Origin: an uncultured Paludibacter sp.
GTDB taxonomy: Bacteria > Bacteroidota > Bacteroidia > Bacteroidales > Paludibacteraceae
DNA: 44,902 bases
Assembly (NCBI GenBank): GCA_937927845.1
Contig: CALFXE010000152.1
Coordinates: 1-44,902, forward strand
Reading direction: 5' to 3'
How positions within the stretch are numbered: the first letter of the stretch is position 1; every line of letters starts with the position of its first letter. A model generated the notes under the pieces. It ran no database searches. It was not told the origin of the DNA and saw only the letters and a list, made by a program, of their open reading frames with translations. Shown one piece after another: positions 9,047 through 18,525 of the stretch. The position numbers and the translations under genes were made by a program.

Positions 9047-11476
9047 ATGAAAAAGATTTTTTTACTATTCGTAAGTGTCCTCTGCTGTTTCAGCATGTTC
9101 GGACAAATAGTACCTTATCTGCAAACGCCGACCTCAAATTCTATTTGGGTTAATTGGCGGACTACTTCCGGCACCGAAAGCATGGTGTATTTCGGCGAGA
9201 GTAGCGAATCGCTGACGCAAACGGCAAGCGGTAGCGCAGATCTTTTTTCGGGAGTAAAGGATAATAATTACTCCTACGTGTACCACAGCGTTAAGCTGGA
9301 TGGATTAGCCTCCAATACTACTTATTACTATAAGGTCAAGAGCGGTGCTGCCGAATCGGCGGTGTACAGCTTCAAAACTCAGCCGGAATTGGGCGAAGGA
9401 GGTGTTTACCGCTTTATCATCATGGGCGACCATCAGTTGCAGGACAATCGTTATGTTCGGTTGATGACGTCGGCAAAAAATGTTGCCGAAGCAAAATACG
9501 GTGCGCCGATAGAGCAGTATATCAATATGATAACCAACGTGGGAGACCAAGTGGATAATGGCTCGTATAAGCAATACGACATTGTGCATTTCAGCAAATC
9601 GGAATTGCTTTCGCCCAATTTACCCATAATGACTATTGTGGGCAACCACGAAACTTATAAGGGCGAAGAAAACCCTATGTTGCTTTACGACAAACATTTC
9701 CCACATTATAAAAACATAGAATACAAAGGAATTAAAAGCAACTCCAACTATTACTATGCCATGCAGCAGGGAAGGGCGCTCTTCTTGATGCTGAGCAGCG
9801 ACCATCCGGGAACAACGCAAAAAAACTGGGCGAAAAGAGTAATTGACGAGGCAAAAGAAGATGCCGATGTCGATTGGATTTTCAGCTACAACCACCGTCC
9901 GTTGCAAGCCGAACAGTATGTCGGAGATATCTCAGTTTGGGTGCGGGATGAAATTATGCCTATGCTCAACGCTACCGAAAAATCGGTTATGAACGTGGCA
10001 GGACACCACCATCTCTACCACCGCGGTCAGTTGCGCGATTATCCGACCTATCATATTATAACGGGCGGTGCTTCGTGGAACCAGCGCTGGGGCGACAGCA
10101 CCGAACAGGACTTCGACGATGTGCAAAAAACAATCGATTACTGGCCCTTCCAAATTGTGGAATTAAATTCAGCCACAAAGACTATGAGCGTAGAAACCTA
10201 CGTGATAGGCAATGAAGCGATAACATTACCCGCGCCGGTCTTGGTCGATGAGTTTCATCGCAAATTTGGCAAGGCAAAGCCCAATAAACCAAGTATAACA
10301 AATCCGCCCGCAGCTGAGATAGAACTTCCTTACACGTTCGAAAGTTCCGCTTATTCCACTTCGACCGACGAACTGTATAACAGCGTACAGTTTCAGGCAG
10401 CATCGGATGCGGCTTTTACCAAACTTGAATTCGACCTCATCCGCGATTATGAAAACTTATACGGAAAACCTTCGGGCAGCGCATTGTATGTAGATTTACA
10501 CAAAGATGTTGATGTTTTCAAACAAACGCTTACCAAAGACAATCTTTATAACGGAACGCATTACATCCGCGTGCGGCATCGCGATAGGAATTTGGAATGG
10601 TCGGAATGGTCGGATGTCGTAACTTTTACCACGATAAATGGTTCGAATGGCGCGCCAAGTATCACTACGTCGAAAAGAACCTACCAAACGGGAGAGAATA
10701 TTGATATCTTGTTTAAATTTCTTCCCAATGAAAGCGGTCAATGGATTGGAATTTATAAAGAAAAAAATAAATACCCCGATAATACTTCCGAAGAATGGGG
10801 ATATATAAATCAAGTATCGGGTACTGTTTCTATTCCTTTTACGAAAGCCGATGGTGTTCACTATGCAGTTGCTTTTCGTGACGGAGGGTATAAGGAGTTG
10901 GCAAGAACCGATCTTTTTTATATAGGAAAAGTTCCCGTGTTAAGCACCGAAAAAACGGTTTTTAAACCGAACGAAGCTATTAAGGTTAGTTTTTCCAACA
11001 TACCGAATCTGACCAACGACTGGATTGGGGTATATAAAGAAGGGCAAACCACGGATCCGGATGCGGGAGGAGTAACCTCCACCTTGTGGACTTACATCAG
11101 AGATGCAAATGGAACCGGCGAGCATACCTTCGCCAAAGGACTTCCTGCGGGAGATTATTTTATTACCTATCTGATGCAGGACAAATACTTTGAGCCGGGC
11201 GAAAGGGTATATATCAGCGTTGATGTCGCAAATAACGTACGGGATGTTGTCGAACATGATTTCAGCGTATTTTTTGACGCGAAGAATGATTTGATACACA
11301 TTAGCGGACTGAACAACGGCAAACGTGAGCGTGCGGATATTTACAGCGTGAACGGAGTTTTGAAGAAAAGCGTTTTTTTTACTGAAAATACCCAAATTGA
11401 CATGAGCACCCAAGCCTCTGGTATATATATTCTAAGCATCGGAAATTCGCTAAAAAACAAGATAGTAAAAAAATAG
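9047..11476 (+). CDS. Purple acid phosphatase-like metallophosphoesterase, T9SS secreted
   Basis: Predicted exported phosphomonoesterase or phosphodiesterase. Start chosen at 9047 because it opens a clean signal peptide (MKKIFLLFVSVLCCF); the in-frame ATG at 8990 adds a non-signal extension. A fibronectin-like N-terminal sandwich (about 20-110) leads into a calcineurin-type metallophosphoesterase with MGDHQ (D128), GDQVDNG, GNHE (N200-H201), a NH pair in SYNHRP, and GHHH (G319-H322), matching the five metal-ligand blocks of purple acid phosphatases. After a further fibronectin-like domain come two tandem sandwich repeats marked by WIGIYKE and WIGVYKE (about 536-630 and 631-727), then a type IX sorting tail. 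G+C content is clearly higher than in either neighbour (30 of 60 bases at 9121 against 19 of 60 at 11941), suggesting a separate origin. It may release phosphate from a phosphorylated glycan. Confidence 0.85.
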   Translation: MKKIFLLFVSVLCCFSMFGQIVPYLQTPTSNSIWVNWRTTSGTESMVYFGESSESLTQTASGSADLFSGVKDNNYSYVYHSVKLDGLASNTTYYYKVKSGAAESAVYSFKTQPELGEGGVYRFIIMGDHQLQDNRYVRLMTSAKNVAEAKYGAPIEQYINMITNVGDQVDNGSYKQYDIVHFSKSELLSPNLPIMTIVGNHETYKGEENPMLLYDKHFPHYKNIEYKGIKSNSNYYYAMQQGRALFLMLSSDHPGTTQKNWAKRVIDEAKEDADVDWIFSYNHRPLQAEQYVGDISVWVRDEIMPMLNATEKSVMNVAGHHHLYHRGQLRDYPTYHIITGGASWNQRWGDSTEQDFDDVQKTIDYWPFQIVELNSATKTMSVETYVIGNEAITLPAPVLVDEFHRKFGKAKPNKPSITNPPAAEIELPYTFESSAYSTSTDELYNSVQFQAASDAAFTKLEFDLIRDYENLYGKPSGSALYVDLHKDVDVFKQTLTKDNLYNGTHYIRVRHRDRNLEWSEWSDVVTFTTINGSNGAPSITTSKRTYQTGENIDILFKFLPNESGQWIGIYKEKNKYPDNTSEEWGYINQVSGTVSIPFTKADGVHYAVAFRDGGYKELARTDLFYIGKVPVLSTEKTVFKPNEAIKVSFSNIPNLTNDWIGVYKEGQTTDPDAGGVTSTLWTYIRDANGTGEHTFAKGLPAGDYFITYLMQDKYFEPGERVYISVDVANNVRDVVEHDFSVFFDAKNDLIHISGLNNGKRERADIYSVNGVLKKSVFFTENTQIDMSTQASGIYILSIGNSLKNKIVKK

Positions 11477-11488
11477 TGCGGGCTATGA

Positions 11489-11515
11489 TAAGTAGTGTAT
11501 AGCAATCACTACTTA
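11489..11515 (+). terminator. Hairpin after the phosphatase gene
   Basis: TAAGTAGTG (11489-11497) and CACTACTTA (11507-11515) form a perfect 9-base stem with a 9-base loop, 13 bases after the phosphatase stop codon. No T-run follows, so it is either a weak terminator or an RNA 3' end stabiliser. Confidence 0.5.
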
Positions 11516-11588
11516 ACGGCACAAAATGCACAAAAATCAATTATGTGTAACAATAAAAATAATTATATAACAAAACAAACATCAATTT

Positions 11589-13397
11589 ATGAAACAAACA
11601 TTTTTAATTATTGCAGTCTCATTAATTTCGATTTCATCTTTTGCGCAGTGGAAGCCTGCAGGTGACAAGATTAAAACTAAATGGGCTGAAACTATCGACC
11701 CTAATAATGTTCTGCCCGAATATCCACGTCCTATTTTGGAACGTACCGATTGGATGAATCTTAATGGATTGTGGGACTATGCTATTTTGCCGATTGGTAA
11801 AGTGCCTGCTAATTTTGACGGTAAAATTCTTGTGCCTTTTGCAGTAGAATCAAGTTTGTCTGGAGTTCAAAAAGAGGTTGGAAAAGACAATGAATTGTGG
11901 TATCAACGTACATTTACAGTTCCTTCAAATTGGAAAAATAAAAATGTAATTCTTCATTTTGGTGCAGTTGACTGGAAAACAGAAGTTTTTGTAAATGATG
12001 TGAAAATTGGTACTCATACAGGAGGATTTACTCCGTTTTCATTTGATATTACACCCTTTTTGAAACAAGGACAACAAACCTTAAAAGTCAAAGTGTGGGA
12101 TGGAACAGATTCAGGATTTCAACCTCGTGGAAAACAAGTTTCTCGTCCGGAAGGTATATGGTACACATCTGTAACCGGTATATGGCAAACAGTATGGTTA
12201 GAGCCTGTAAATGAAAAACATATTACTTATGTTAATACAGTTCCGAATATTGATAAGGGGCTTTTGACTGTTGATATTAATACATCTAACACAAAGCCTA
12301 TAGATATTATTGAGGTTAAAGTTCTTGAAGGTAATAAAGTTGTTGCTGCATCAAGAGCTGTAGTTTCTCAATCACTAGAACTTCCTATTGCAGATGCAAA
12401 ACTTTGGTCGCCTGAGTCGCCTTTCTTGTATGACATGGAGATTAGTTTGTTGAGCGGAGGAAAGGTAGTTGATAAAGTGAAAAGCTACACAGCGATGAGA
12501 AAGACATCTTATGGTCGTGATAAAGACGGAATTATGCGTTTTTATTTAAACAATAAGCCTTATTTCCATTTCGGACCGCTTGATCAGGGATGGTGGCCTG
12601 ATGGATTGTATACTGCTCCGACTGATGAGGCTTTAGTATATGATATTATTAAAACAAAAGAGTTGGGTTTCAATATGATACGTAAGCACGTAAAAGTTGA
12701 ACCTGCCAGATGGTACACGCATTGCGATAAATTAGGTGTTTTGGTATGGCAAGATATGCCTAATGGCGATCGCTCTCCACAATGGCAAAATAAAAATTAT
12801 TTCGAAGGAAAAGAATTGGTAAGATCAGCAGAATCAGAAGCTAATTTCAGAAAAGAATGGAAAGAAATAATAGATGCTTTCCGTCCTTATCCTTCAATTG
12901 TAGTTTGGGTTCCATTTAATGAAGCTTGGGGGCAGTTTAAAACTCAAGATATTACAGAATGGACTAAACTTTATGATCCTTCACGTTTAGTGAATTCTGC
13001 AAGTGGTGGTAACTTCTACCATACAGGTGATATACTTGATTTACATAATTATCCCGGTCCTGATATGTACTTGTTCGATGCTAAAAGAGTTACGGTATTA
13101 GGTGAATATGGTGGTATAGGAATGCCTATCGAAGGGCATCTATGGCAGAGTGACCGTAACTGGGGTTATATTCAGTTTAAAAATTCGGAAGATGTAACAA
13201 AAGAATATGTAAAATATGCTCATCAGTTAAGAGACTTTGTTAAACGTGGATTCTCAGGTGCTGTGTATACTCAAACTACTGATGTTGAGGGAGAAATTAA
13301 TGGATTTATGACATATGACCGAAAAGTTGATAAGCTGATTATTGACAAAGTAAAAAAAGCTAACTTAGAAGTCATTAATGCCGTAAATGATAAATAA
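11589..13397 (+). CDS. GH2 family glycoside hydrolase (beta-galactosidase/glucuronidase-like)
   Basis: Exo-acting retaining glycosidase, exported by a signal peptide (about residues 1-20, ending SSFAQ). The order is typical of GH2: an N-terminal jelly-roll sugar-binding domain (WMNLNGLWDYAI at about 55, then VPFAVES), an Ig-like sandwich at about 210-300, and a TIM barrel. The acid/base is E445 in VPFNEAW and the nucleophile is E506 in LGEYGG. At about 600 residues it belongs to the short GH2 group without extra C-terminal domains, and it has no type IX tail, so a periplasmic location is likely. The sugar removed cannot be told from sequence alone; beta-galactose, beta-mannose, beta-glucuronate and alpha-arabinose are all known in GH2. 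It stands 112 bases from the phosphatase gene and 123 bases from the sulfatase gene, with a hairpin on each side. Confidence 0.9.
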   Translation: MKQTFLIIAVSLISISSFAQWKPAGDKIKTKWAETIDPNNVLPEYPRPILERTDWMNLNGLWDYAILPIGKVPANFDGKILVPFAVESSLSGVQKEVGKDNELWYQRTFTVPSNWKNKNVILHFGAVDWKTEVFVNDVKIGTHTGGFTPFSFDITPFLKQGQQTLKVKVWDGTDSGFQPRGKQVSRPEGIWYTSVTGIWQTVWLEPVNEKHITYVNTVPNIDKGLLTVDINTSNTKPIDIIEVKVLEGNKVVAASRAVVSQSLELPIADAKLWSPESPFLYDMEISLLSGGKVVDKVKSYTAMRKTSYGRDKDGIMRFYLNNKPYFHFGPLDQGWWPDGLYTAPTDEALVYDIIKTKELGFNMIRKHVKVEPARWYTHCDKLGVLVWQDMPNGDRSPQWQNKNYFEGKELVRSAESEANFRKEWKEIIDAFRPYPSIVVWVPFNEAWGQFKTQDITEWTKLYDPSRLVNSASGGNFYHTGDILDLHNYPGPDMYLFDAKRVTVLGEYGGIGMPIEGHLWQSDRNWGYIQFKNSEDVTKEYVKYAHQLRDFVKRGFSGAVYTQTTDVEGEINGFMTYDRKVDKLIIDKVKKANLEVINAVNDK

Positions 13398-13451
13398 GAT
13401 AATTTGACTAATATAAGTTGCAATTTGTAATTAGTTTAATAACAGACATAT

Positions 13452-13491
13452 AACAACAACATCTTAAAATTACGTATAAGATGTTGTTGTT
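13452..13491 (+). terminator. Perfect 14-base hairpin between GH2 and sulfatase genes
   Basis: AACAACAACATCTT (13452-13465) is followed after a 12-base loop by its exact reverse complement (13478-13491). It lies 54 bases after the GH2 stop and ends 29 bases before the sulfatase ATG. The absence of a trailing T-run and its closeness to the next start leave open a role as a leader hairpin of the sulfatase mRNA. Confidence 0.55.
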
Positions 13492-13520
13492 GGTGTTTAA
13501 GAAATTTAATAATAACAATC

Positions 13521-16136
13521 ATGAAGCACAAAATTAATCATCAGTTTATGTTGTCGACAGCTTTACTTTTGCCGGCTTCAACTTTTGCTCAACAAAAAAA
13601 TCAAACTCAAGAAAAACCTAATATCATGTTAATTGTTGTAGATGATATGGGTTATTCCGATTTAGGATGTTATGGTGGTGAAGTGCAGACTCCAAACCTC
13701 GATGCGCTTGCAGATAATGGTATACGTTTTACTCAGTTTTTTAATGGCGCTCGCAGTTGTCCTTCGAGAGCTACCTTGTTGACAGGGTGTTATCCGCATA
13801 CTGTTGGCATTACCGGCATGGGATTAAGTCTGACCAAAAACTGTGTTACTATTGCTGAAGTTTTAAAAAATGAAGGCTACCATACAGGTATGACAGGAAA
13901 GTGGCATCTGTCGCTCACTCAGGGTATAGGAAACAAAGAAGACCAAATGAAATGGTTATCACATCAGAATAATTTCAACAATCGACCTTTTGCACCCATA
14001 GATACTTACCCAAGCAATAGAGGTTTTGAGGAGCATTGGGGTACAATATGGGGTGTTGCAAATTTCTTCGACCCATTCAGCCTTGTACATAATACTGATC
14101 CCATTGAGACAGTGCCATCTGATTTTTATCTTACTGATTTTATAACAGATAAGTCGTTGGATTTATTGGATGATTATGCTAATGACGACAAGCCTTTCTT
14201 TATGTATGTTTCTTATAATGCACCTCATTGGCCCCTGCATGCTAAGCCCGAAGACATTGCAAAATATCAGGGTGTATATGATGAGGGTTGGGATACATTA
14301 AGAGTAAGACGTTATGATAGAATGGTTGAACTTGGTTTGATTGATCCAGATAAAGTGCCGATTGCGAAAAATGAATCGGGTAAGTTGTGGGTTAATGAGT
14401 CGACCGTTGATAAGCAAAGACATATTAAAAATATGGAAGTTCATGCTGCTATGATTGATTGTGTCGATCAGGGCGTAGGGAAAATCATTGATAAACTTAA
14501 AGCTAACGGTCAGTATGATAATACTATAATAATGTTTATGGTTGACAATGGAGCTTCTTCTGAAAATTACTCTATTGGTGATTTCGACAGACACGACAGT
14601 ACGAGAGATGGTCAGACTGTAGTTCACAACTCCCCTAATCCGGGTAGCGAGCTTACTTATAATTATTTAGGTGCAGGTTGGGCAGGTGCAGTCAATACAC
14701 CATTCAGATACTGGAAAATCGAGTCTTTCCATGGTGGAATTGCAACTCCTATGATAGTGAATTGGAATAACGGAATACCTGAAGGCAAAAGAGGAAGCAT
14801 CAATAATGAACCCGGACATTTTGTCGATATTATGCCTACATGTTTAGAACTTGCAGATGCTGATTATCCGCAGACTTACAATGCAAATAATATACAGCCT
14901 TTACCCCAAGAAGGTCAGAGTTTAATGCCACTGCTAAGCGGTGAAGGTGAGTGGAATGGCGAAAGAACATTCTTCTGGGAACATGAAAACGGTAAGGCAG
15001 TGAGAGTGGGCGATTGGAAATTAGTAACTTTAAGAAATCAAGGATGGCAATTATTTAATTTAGCTAATGATTATTCAGAAACAGATAATCTTGCTGCAGA
15101 ATATCCAGATAAAGTAAGAGAAATGAAAGCTTTATGGAGAGAATGGGCTATCAGTGTTGGGTTGTCAGTAGCAAATGAACCTCCGGCAACACAAAAAGAG
15201 TTGGTTTTCTATTATCCTTTCAATAATAATCTTACCGATTCAACAACTAATAAATTAGAATTATCACCTCTTCCAACAAGAGACGTTTCATGGTTTGGCG
15301 AAGGTAAATACGGCAGTGCTCTATCTCTTAATGGTACAACACAATATCTCGATTTAAACAAAACAGGATTAGTAAATACTTTGAATACTCAATATACAGT
15401 GTGTGCTTGGGTTTTTGATGAATCGACCATTATTCCGGGAGCAGGCAGTAAAGAAGAAAATAACTTTTATTTCAGAGATGAGATTGTTCTTGCTCAAAAA
15501 GATAATGCAGGTACCGGTCGTATCGTTCTTTATGCTCGTGTCGAAAATCCTAAAGTTGGAGGCGATGTCAGATATTTCTATAATAACTTTTTAGGTCAAC
15601 GTCAAAATCCTTCTGAAATAGGTGCTTTTAAACGAGGTCAATGGCAACATGTTGCTGTAGTTTGCGATCCTGTAGATAAGCAAGTTACATATTATGTCGA
15701 CGGTGTGAGAGATCTTACAGTTTCCACACAAACCTTTGAAGCATGTACAGGTGGTTTCAGAATAGGTGCACATAAAAATGGAAATGAAGGCTTTTGGAAT
15801 GGCAAAATAGATGAACTTTATTTCTTTAAAGGCTTATTATCAGGTGAAGAAATCAGGTCGATTAGAGATAATACATATTTTGAATCCTTGCAAAATGGAC
15901 AAAATACAGTGTCGGAATTAAATTTCTATTACGATTATAAAAATAAAACACTTGAAATGAATTCGAATTCTCAATATGTTACTGATGTTTCAATTTTTTC
16001 ATTAACAGGAGAGAAGCTATATCAGAAATTTCATGTCAATAAGGTATCATTGGCAAACTTTACAAAAGGTGTATACATTGTAAAAGCTAATGATTACAAC
16101 GGGACTGTTATGTCGAAAAAGATAGTTATAGATTAA
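13521..16136 (+). CDS. Arylsulfatase-type sulfatase (S1) with LamG domain, T9SS secreted
   Basis: Exported sulfatase predicted to remove sulfate esters from a glycan. After the signal peptide (ends ASTFAQ) the alkaline-phosphatase-like fold starts with metal-binding VVDDMGYSDLGCYG. The maturation motif reads ARSCPSRATLLTG, with S79 at the formylglycine position (S79-C-P81-S-R83). This is therefore a serine-type sulfatase, a kind matured by the radical-SAM enzyme anSME; no such enzyme lies in the window. GKWHLS (with K131 and H133), DNGASSENYS and the C-terminal WKLVTLRNQGWQLFNL are also family hallmarks. A LamG/concanavalin-like domain (about 553-783) and a type IX sorting tail (about 800-871) follow, making it much longer than a bare sulfatase. 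It is the first gene of the tightly spaced run to 35.8 kb. Confidence 0.93.
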   Translation: MKHKINHQFMLSTALLLPASTFAQQKNQTQEKPNIMLIVVDDMGYSDLGCYGGEVQTPNLDALADNGIRFTQFFNGARSCPSRATLLTGCYPHTVGITGMGLSLTKNCVTIAEVLKNEGYHTGMTGKWHLSLTQGIGNKEDQMKWLSHQNNFNNRPFAPIDTYPSNRGFEEHWGTIWGVANFFDPFSLVHNTDPIETVPSDFYLTDFITDKSLDLLDDYANDDKPFFMYVSYNAPHWPLHAKPEDIAKYQGVYDEGWDTLRVRRYDRMVELGLIDPDKVPIAKNESGKLWVNESTVDKQRHIKNMEVHAAMIDCVDQGVGKIIDKLKANGQYDNTIIMFMVDNGASSENYSIGDFDRHDSTRDGQTVVHNSPNPGSELTYNYLGAGWAGAVNTPFRYWKIESFHGGIATPMIVNWNNGIPEGKRGSINNEPGHFVDIMPTCLELADADYPQTYNANNIQPLPQEGQSLMPLLSGEGEWNGERTFFWEHENGKAVRVGDWKLVTLRNQGWQLFNLANDYSETDNLAAEYPDKVREMKALWREWAISVGLSVANEPPATQKELVFYYPFNNNLTDSTTNKLELSPLPTRDVSWFGEGKYGSALSLNGTTQYLDLNKTGLVNTLNTQYTVCAWVFDESTIIPGAGSKEENNFYFRDEIVLAQKDNAGTGRIVLYARVENPKVGGDVRYFYNNFLGQRQNPSEIGAFKRGQWQHVAVVCDPVDKQVTYYVDGVRDLTVSTQTFEACTGGFRIGAHKNGNEGFWNGKIDELYFFKGLLSGEEIRSIRDNTYFESLQNGQNTVSELNFYYDYKNKTLEMNSNSQYVTDVSIFSLTGEKLYQKFHVNKVSLANFTKGVYIVKANDYNGTVMSKKIVID

Positions 16137-16173
16137 ATTATAAGAATATTAAAATAAAGAAAAAATATATTTG

Positions 16174-18513
16174 ATGAATAAGTATTTTGTTTTGTTGAAT
16201 TTACATCTTGTGCTGTTGAGTTTATGCCTTTCAGCTCAAAATATCGAAGGATATCAAAAGCTGAGAGGCAGTGTTATATCTACAATACCTGAAAATGATT
16301 ATACCCGACATGCCTATAATGCATTTGATACAAATAAGGGTACAAGTTTCATGTCACGTGATGTGAGCGGATGGGTAGGATTAGATTTAGGAGAACCATT
16401 TTCAATAAAAAAAATACGAATTTTTCCTATGCCCGATCGACATAACCAAGCAGATGGAACGGTCTTTCAGGTTGCAGATAATCCGGATTTTAATAATCCT
16501 GTAACAATAGCTTCAATTAATGGATCATTGGCTTCGGGTACATTTACAACTTATGATATTCAAAACAATCAGAAGTACAGATACATAAGATGTATAAATA
16601 CCAAACATCGATGTAGTGTTGCCGAAATTGAATTTTACACGAATCAGAATGAGCAGATATTGACATATCCTCAATTAACTAATTTGCCTACTATTTATCT
16701 TGAAACCGGTGGCAAATTCGACTTTATAAATAAGAAAAACTATGCTATATCAAAAGTTGCGATTTCAAAAAACAATCAAGTGCAAGTTTTTGATGCGCAA
16801 GTTCGTGGTAGAGGAAATTCCACTTGGGAGTTTATGGAGAAAAAGCCTTTCAGAATAAAGTTTGATAAAAAACAGAATTTCTTAGGCTTACCTGCAAAAG
16901 CAAAAAGCTGGACATTAATCGCTTTGGCTGTTGATAAAACTCTTCTTAGAAATGGATTAGCATTCGAGATGAGTAAAATTCTTGATTTTGAGTTTACACC
17001 GTCTTGTGTTATGGTAGATGTTGTTCTTGACGGATTTTATTATGGAACTTTTATGGCGAGCGACCATATCGAAGTAAATGAAAACAGGATTAATATAGAT
17101 GAAATGTCGCCTGATGATATAGTAGCACCCAATATAACAGGTGGATATCATTTGGAGATAGATGCTTATGCGGATCAGGAACCTGTATTCTTCAAAACGC
17201 CTCGAAATATTCCTTTTACAATTAAATCTCCGGATAGCGATGAGATATTGCCGGTTCAGAAGCAATGGATTGAAAATCATATAGCTCAGACTGAAAATAT
17301 GCTTTTCGGAGATACTGAAGCAGCACTTAGTCAATATATTGATATTCAAAGTGCTGTTAAGTATTATATTCATTCTGAATTGACAGGTAATTGCGATGCT
17401 TATTGGTGTATACCATGTTATAAGAAACGTGGTGATGATAAGTTGTATTTCGGACCGGTATGGGATTTCGACCAGGCTTTTCTTACTAATGATAGGGTAC
17501 CAAGATATACTGAGACGCTTAGTACTCAACATGGTGTGGCACAATCGTGGTTTAGAAAAATTATGTCTTCTGCTTCAGCAAGGGAGCTTTTACCGGTATT
17601 ATGGAATGAAGCGAAAGATAATAATCTAAAGAATCATTTGATAGATTATCTGCTTGATAATGCATATATCTTACAACAATCTCAAGCTCTAAATTTTAAT
17701 CGTTGGAATTCCATAGGAAGAAAGGTGTGGTTTGAAGGTGCTCTTTTTAACACATATGATGAGTATATAGATTTTGTCGAGCAATTTATAGAAGACAGGT
17801 TTGCATGGTTTGATGAAATGGCACAGTATAGAAAACCGATTTTACCTATTTCATCTCCCGGAAATCCTTTGCAGGAATGGAATTATACTTTTGATGCGCC
17901 ATCTGAAGATTGGTATCAGCCGAGTTTTAACGATAGATATTGGACAAGAGGAAATGCACCATTTGGTACTGAAAGAAATTTACAAAACACATTATGGAAC
18001 ACAAATCAAATATATATTCGAACAAAATTTGATGTAAGTAGTGAAGATATAACAAATGTATCAAAAGCTTATTTCTATGCTTTCCATGATGAAGATGTAG
18101 AAGTGTATTTGAATGGCGAGTTAGCTATGGAGCAAACGGGATATTTAACTGATTATAAATATTATGAATTTGATAAAGATTTGTTGATACCAGGAAGAAA
18201 TACTTTAGCAGTTAAATGTATTCAATCTTCTGGTGGACAATTAATTGATGTGGGAATTTATGTTACAGAAGAAGATCCTATAAGTGCATTGGAAAATCAA
18301 GAAACTGAGCAAACATATACTTACTATGTTCAAGCTGATGTTTTACATCTGAATTCCTTAACCAGAGGTGATTTGATTCAAATTTATTCTATGGATGGAA
18401 AACTAATTCATAACACGAAAGCAATTGGTCCAATTATGAACTTTATGCTTTCATCTAAAGGTGTTTATATTGTTAAAATTAATAATGAAAATACATTGAA
18501 GATTATTTTCTAA
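16174..18513 (+). CDS. CotH kinase-family protein with discoidin-like domain, T9SS secreted
   Basis: Exported protein with a CotH fold. CotH of Bacillus spores is a protein kinase, but what the bacterial secreted relatives modify is unknown. The ATG at 16174 is preferred over the TTG just before it. After the signal peptide (ends LCLSAQ) come a discoidin/F5/8-like sandwich (about 22-165), then the CotH region with R211-G-R-G-N215 (RGRGNSTW), a TLLRNGLAFEMS helix, GGYHLEID and the metal-binding-type W430-D-F-D433 (PVWDFDQAF). A second galactose-binding-like sandwich (about 570-700; DVEVYLNG) and a type IX tail close it. It lies 37 bases after the sulfatase and 12 before GH78, so it belongs to the same transcript as glycan enzymes. 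Attachment to a glycoprotein target is a guess. Confidence 0.85.
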   Translation: MNKYFVLLNLHLVLLSLCLSAQNIEGYQKLRGSVISTIPENDYTRHAYNAFDTNKGTSFMSRDVSGWVGLDLGEPFSIKKIRIFPMPDRHNQADGTVFQVADNPDFNNPVTIASINGSLASGTFTTYDIQNNQKYRYIRCINTKHRCSVAEIEFYTNQNEQILTYPQLTNLPTIYLETGGKFDFINKKNYAISKVAISKNNQVQVFDAQVRGRGNSTWEFMEKKPFRIKFDKKQNFLGLPAKAKSWTLIALAVDKTLLRNGLAFEMSKILDFEFTPSCVMVDVVLDGFYYGTFMASDHIEVNENRINIDEMSPDDIVAPNITGGYHLEIDAYADQEPVFFKTPRNIPFTIKSPDSDEILPVQKQWIENHIAQTENMLFGDTEAALSQYIDIQSAVKYYIHSELTGNCDAYWCIPCYKKRGDDKLYFGPVWDFDQAFLTNDRVPRYTETLSTQHGVAQSWFRKIMSSASARELLPVLWNEAKDNNLKNHLIDYLLDNAYILQQSQALNFNRWNSIGRKVWFEGALFNTYDEYIDFVEQFIEDRFAWFDEMAQYRKPILPISSPGNPLQEWNYTFDAPSEDWYQPSFNDRYWTRGNAPFGTERNLQNTLWNTNQIYIRTKFDVSSEDITNVSKAYFYAFHDEDVEVYLNGELAMEQTGYLTDYKYYEFDKDLLIPGRNTLAVKCIQSSGGQLIDVGIYVTEEDPISALENQETEQTYTYYVQADVLHLNSLTRGDLIQIYSMDGKLIHNTKAIGPIMNFMLSSKGVYIVKINNENTLKIIF

Positions 18514-18525
18514 AAAACTAAAAAT

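Noticed and set aside
10940..11413. 157-codon minus-strand open frame in the phosphatase gene
   Set aside because: It lies wholly within a well-supported gene on the other strand, shows no family motif, and is expected from the higher G+C there.
16957..17544. 195-codon minus-strand open frame in the CotH gene
   Set aside because: Its translation is low-complexity Ile/Ser/Thr-rich and mirrors the plus-strand codons; no start context or motif.
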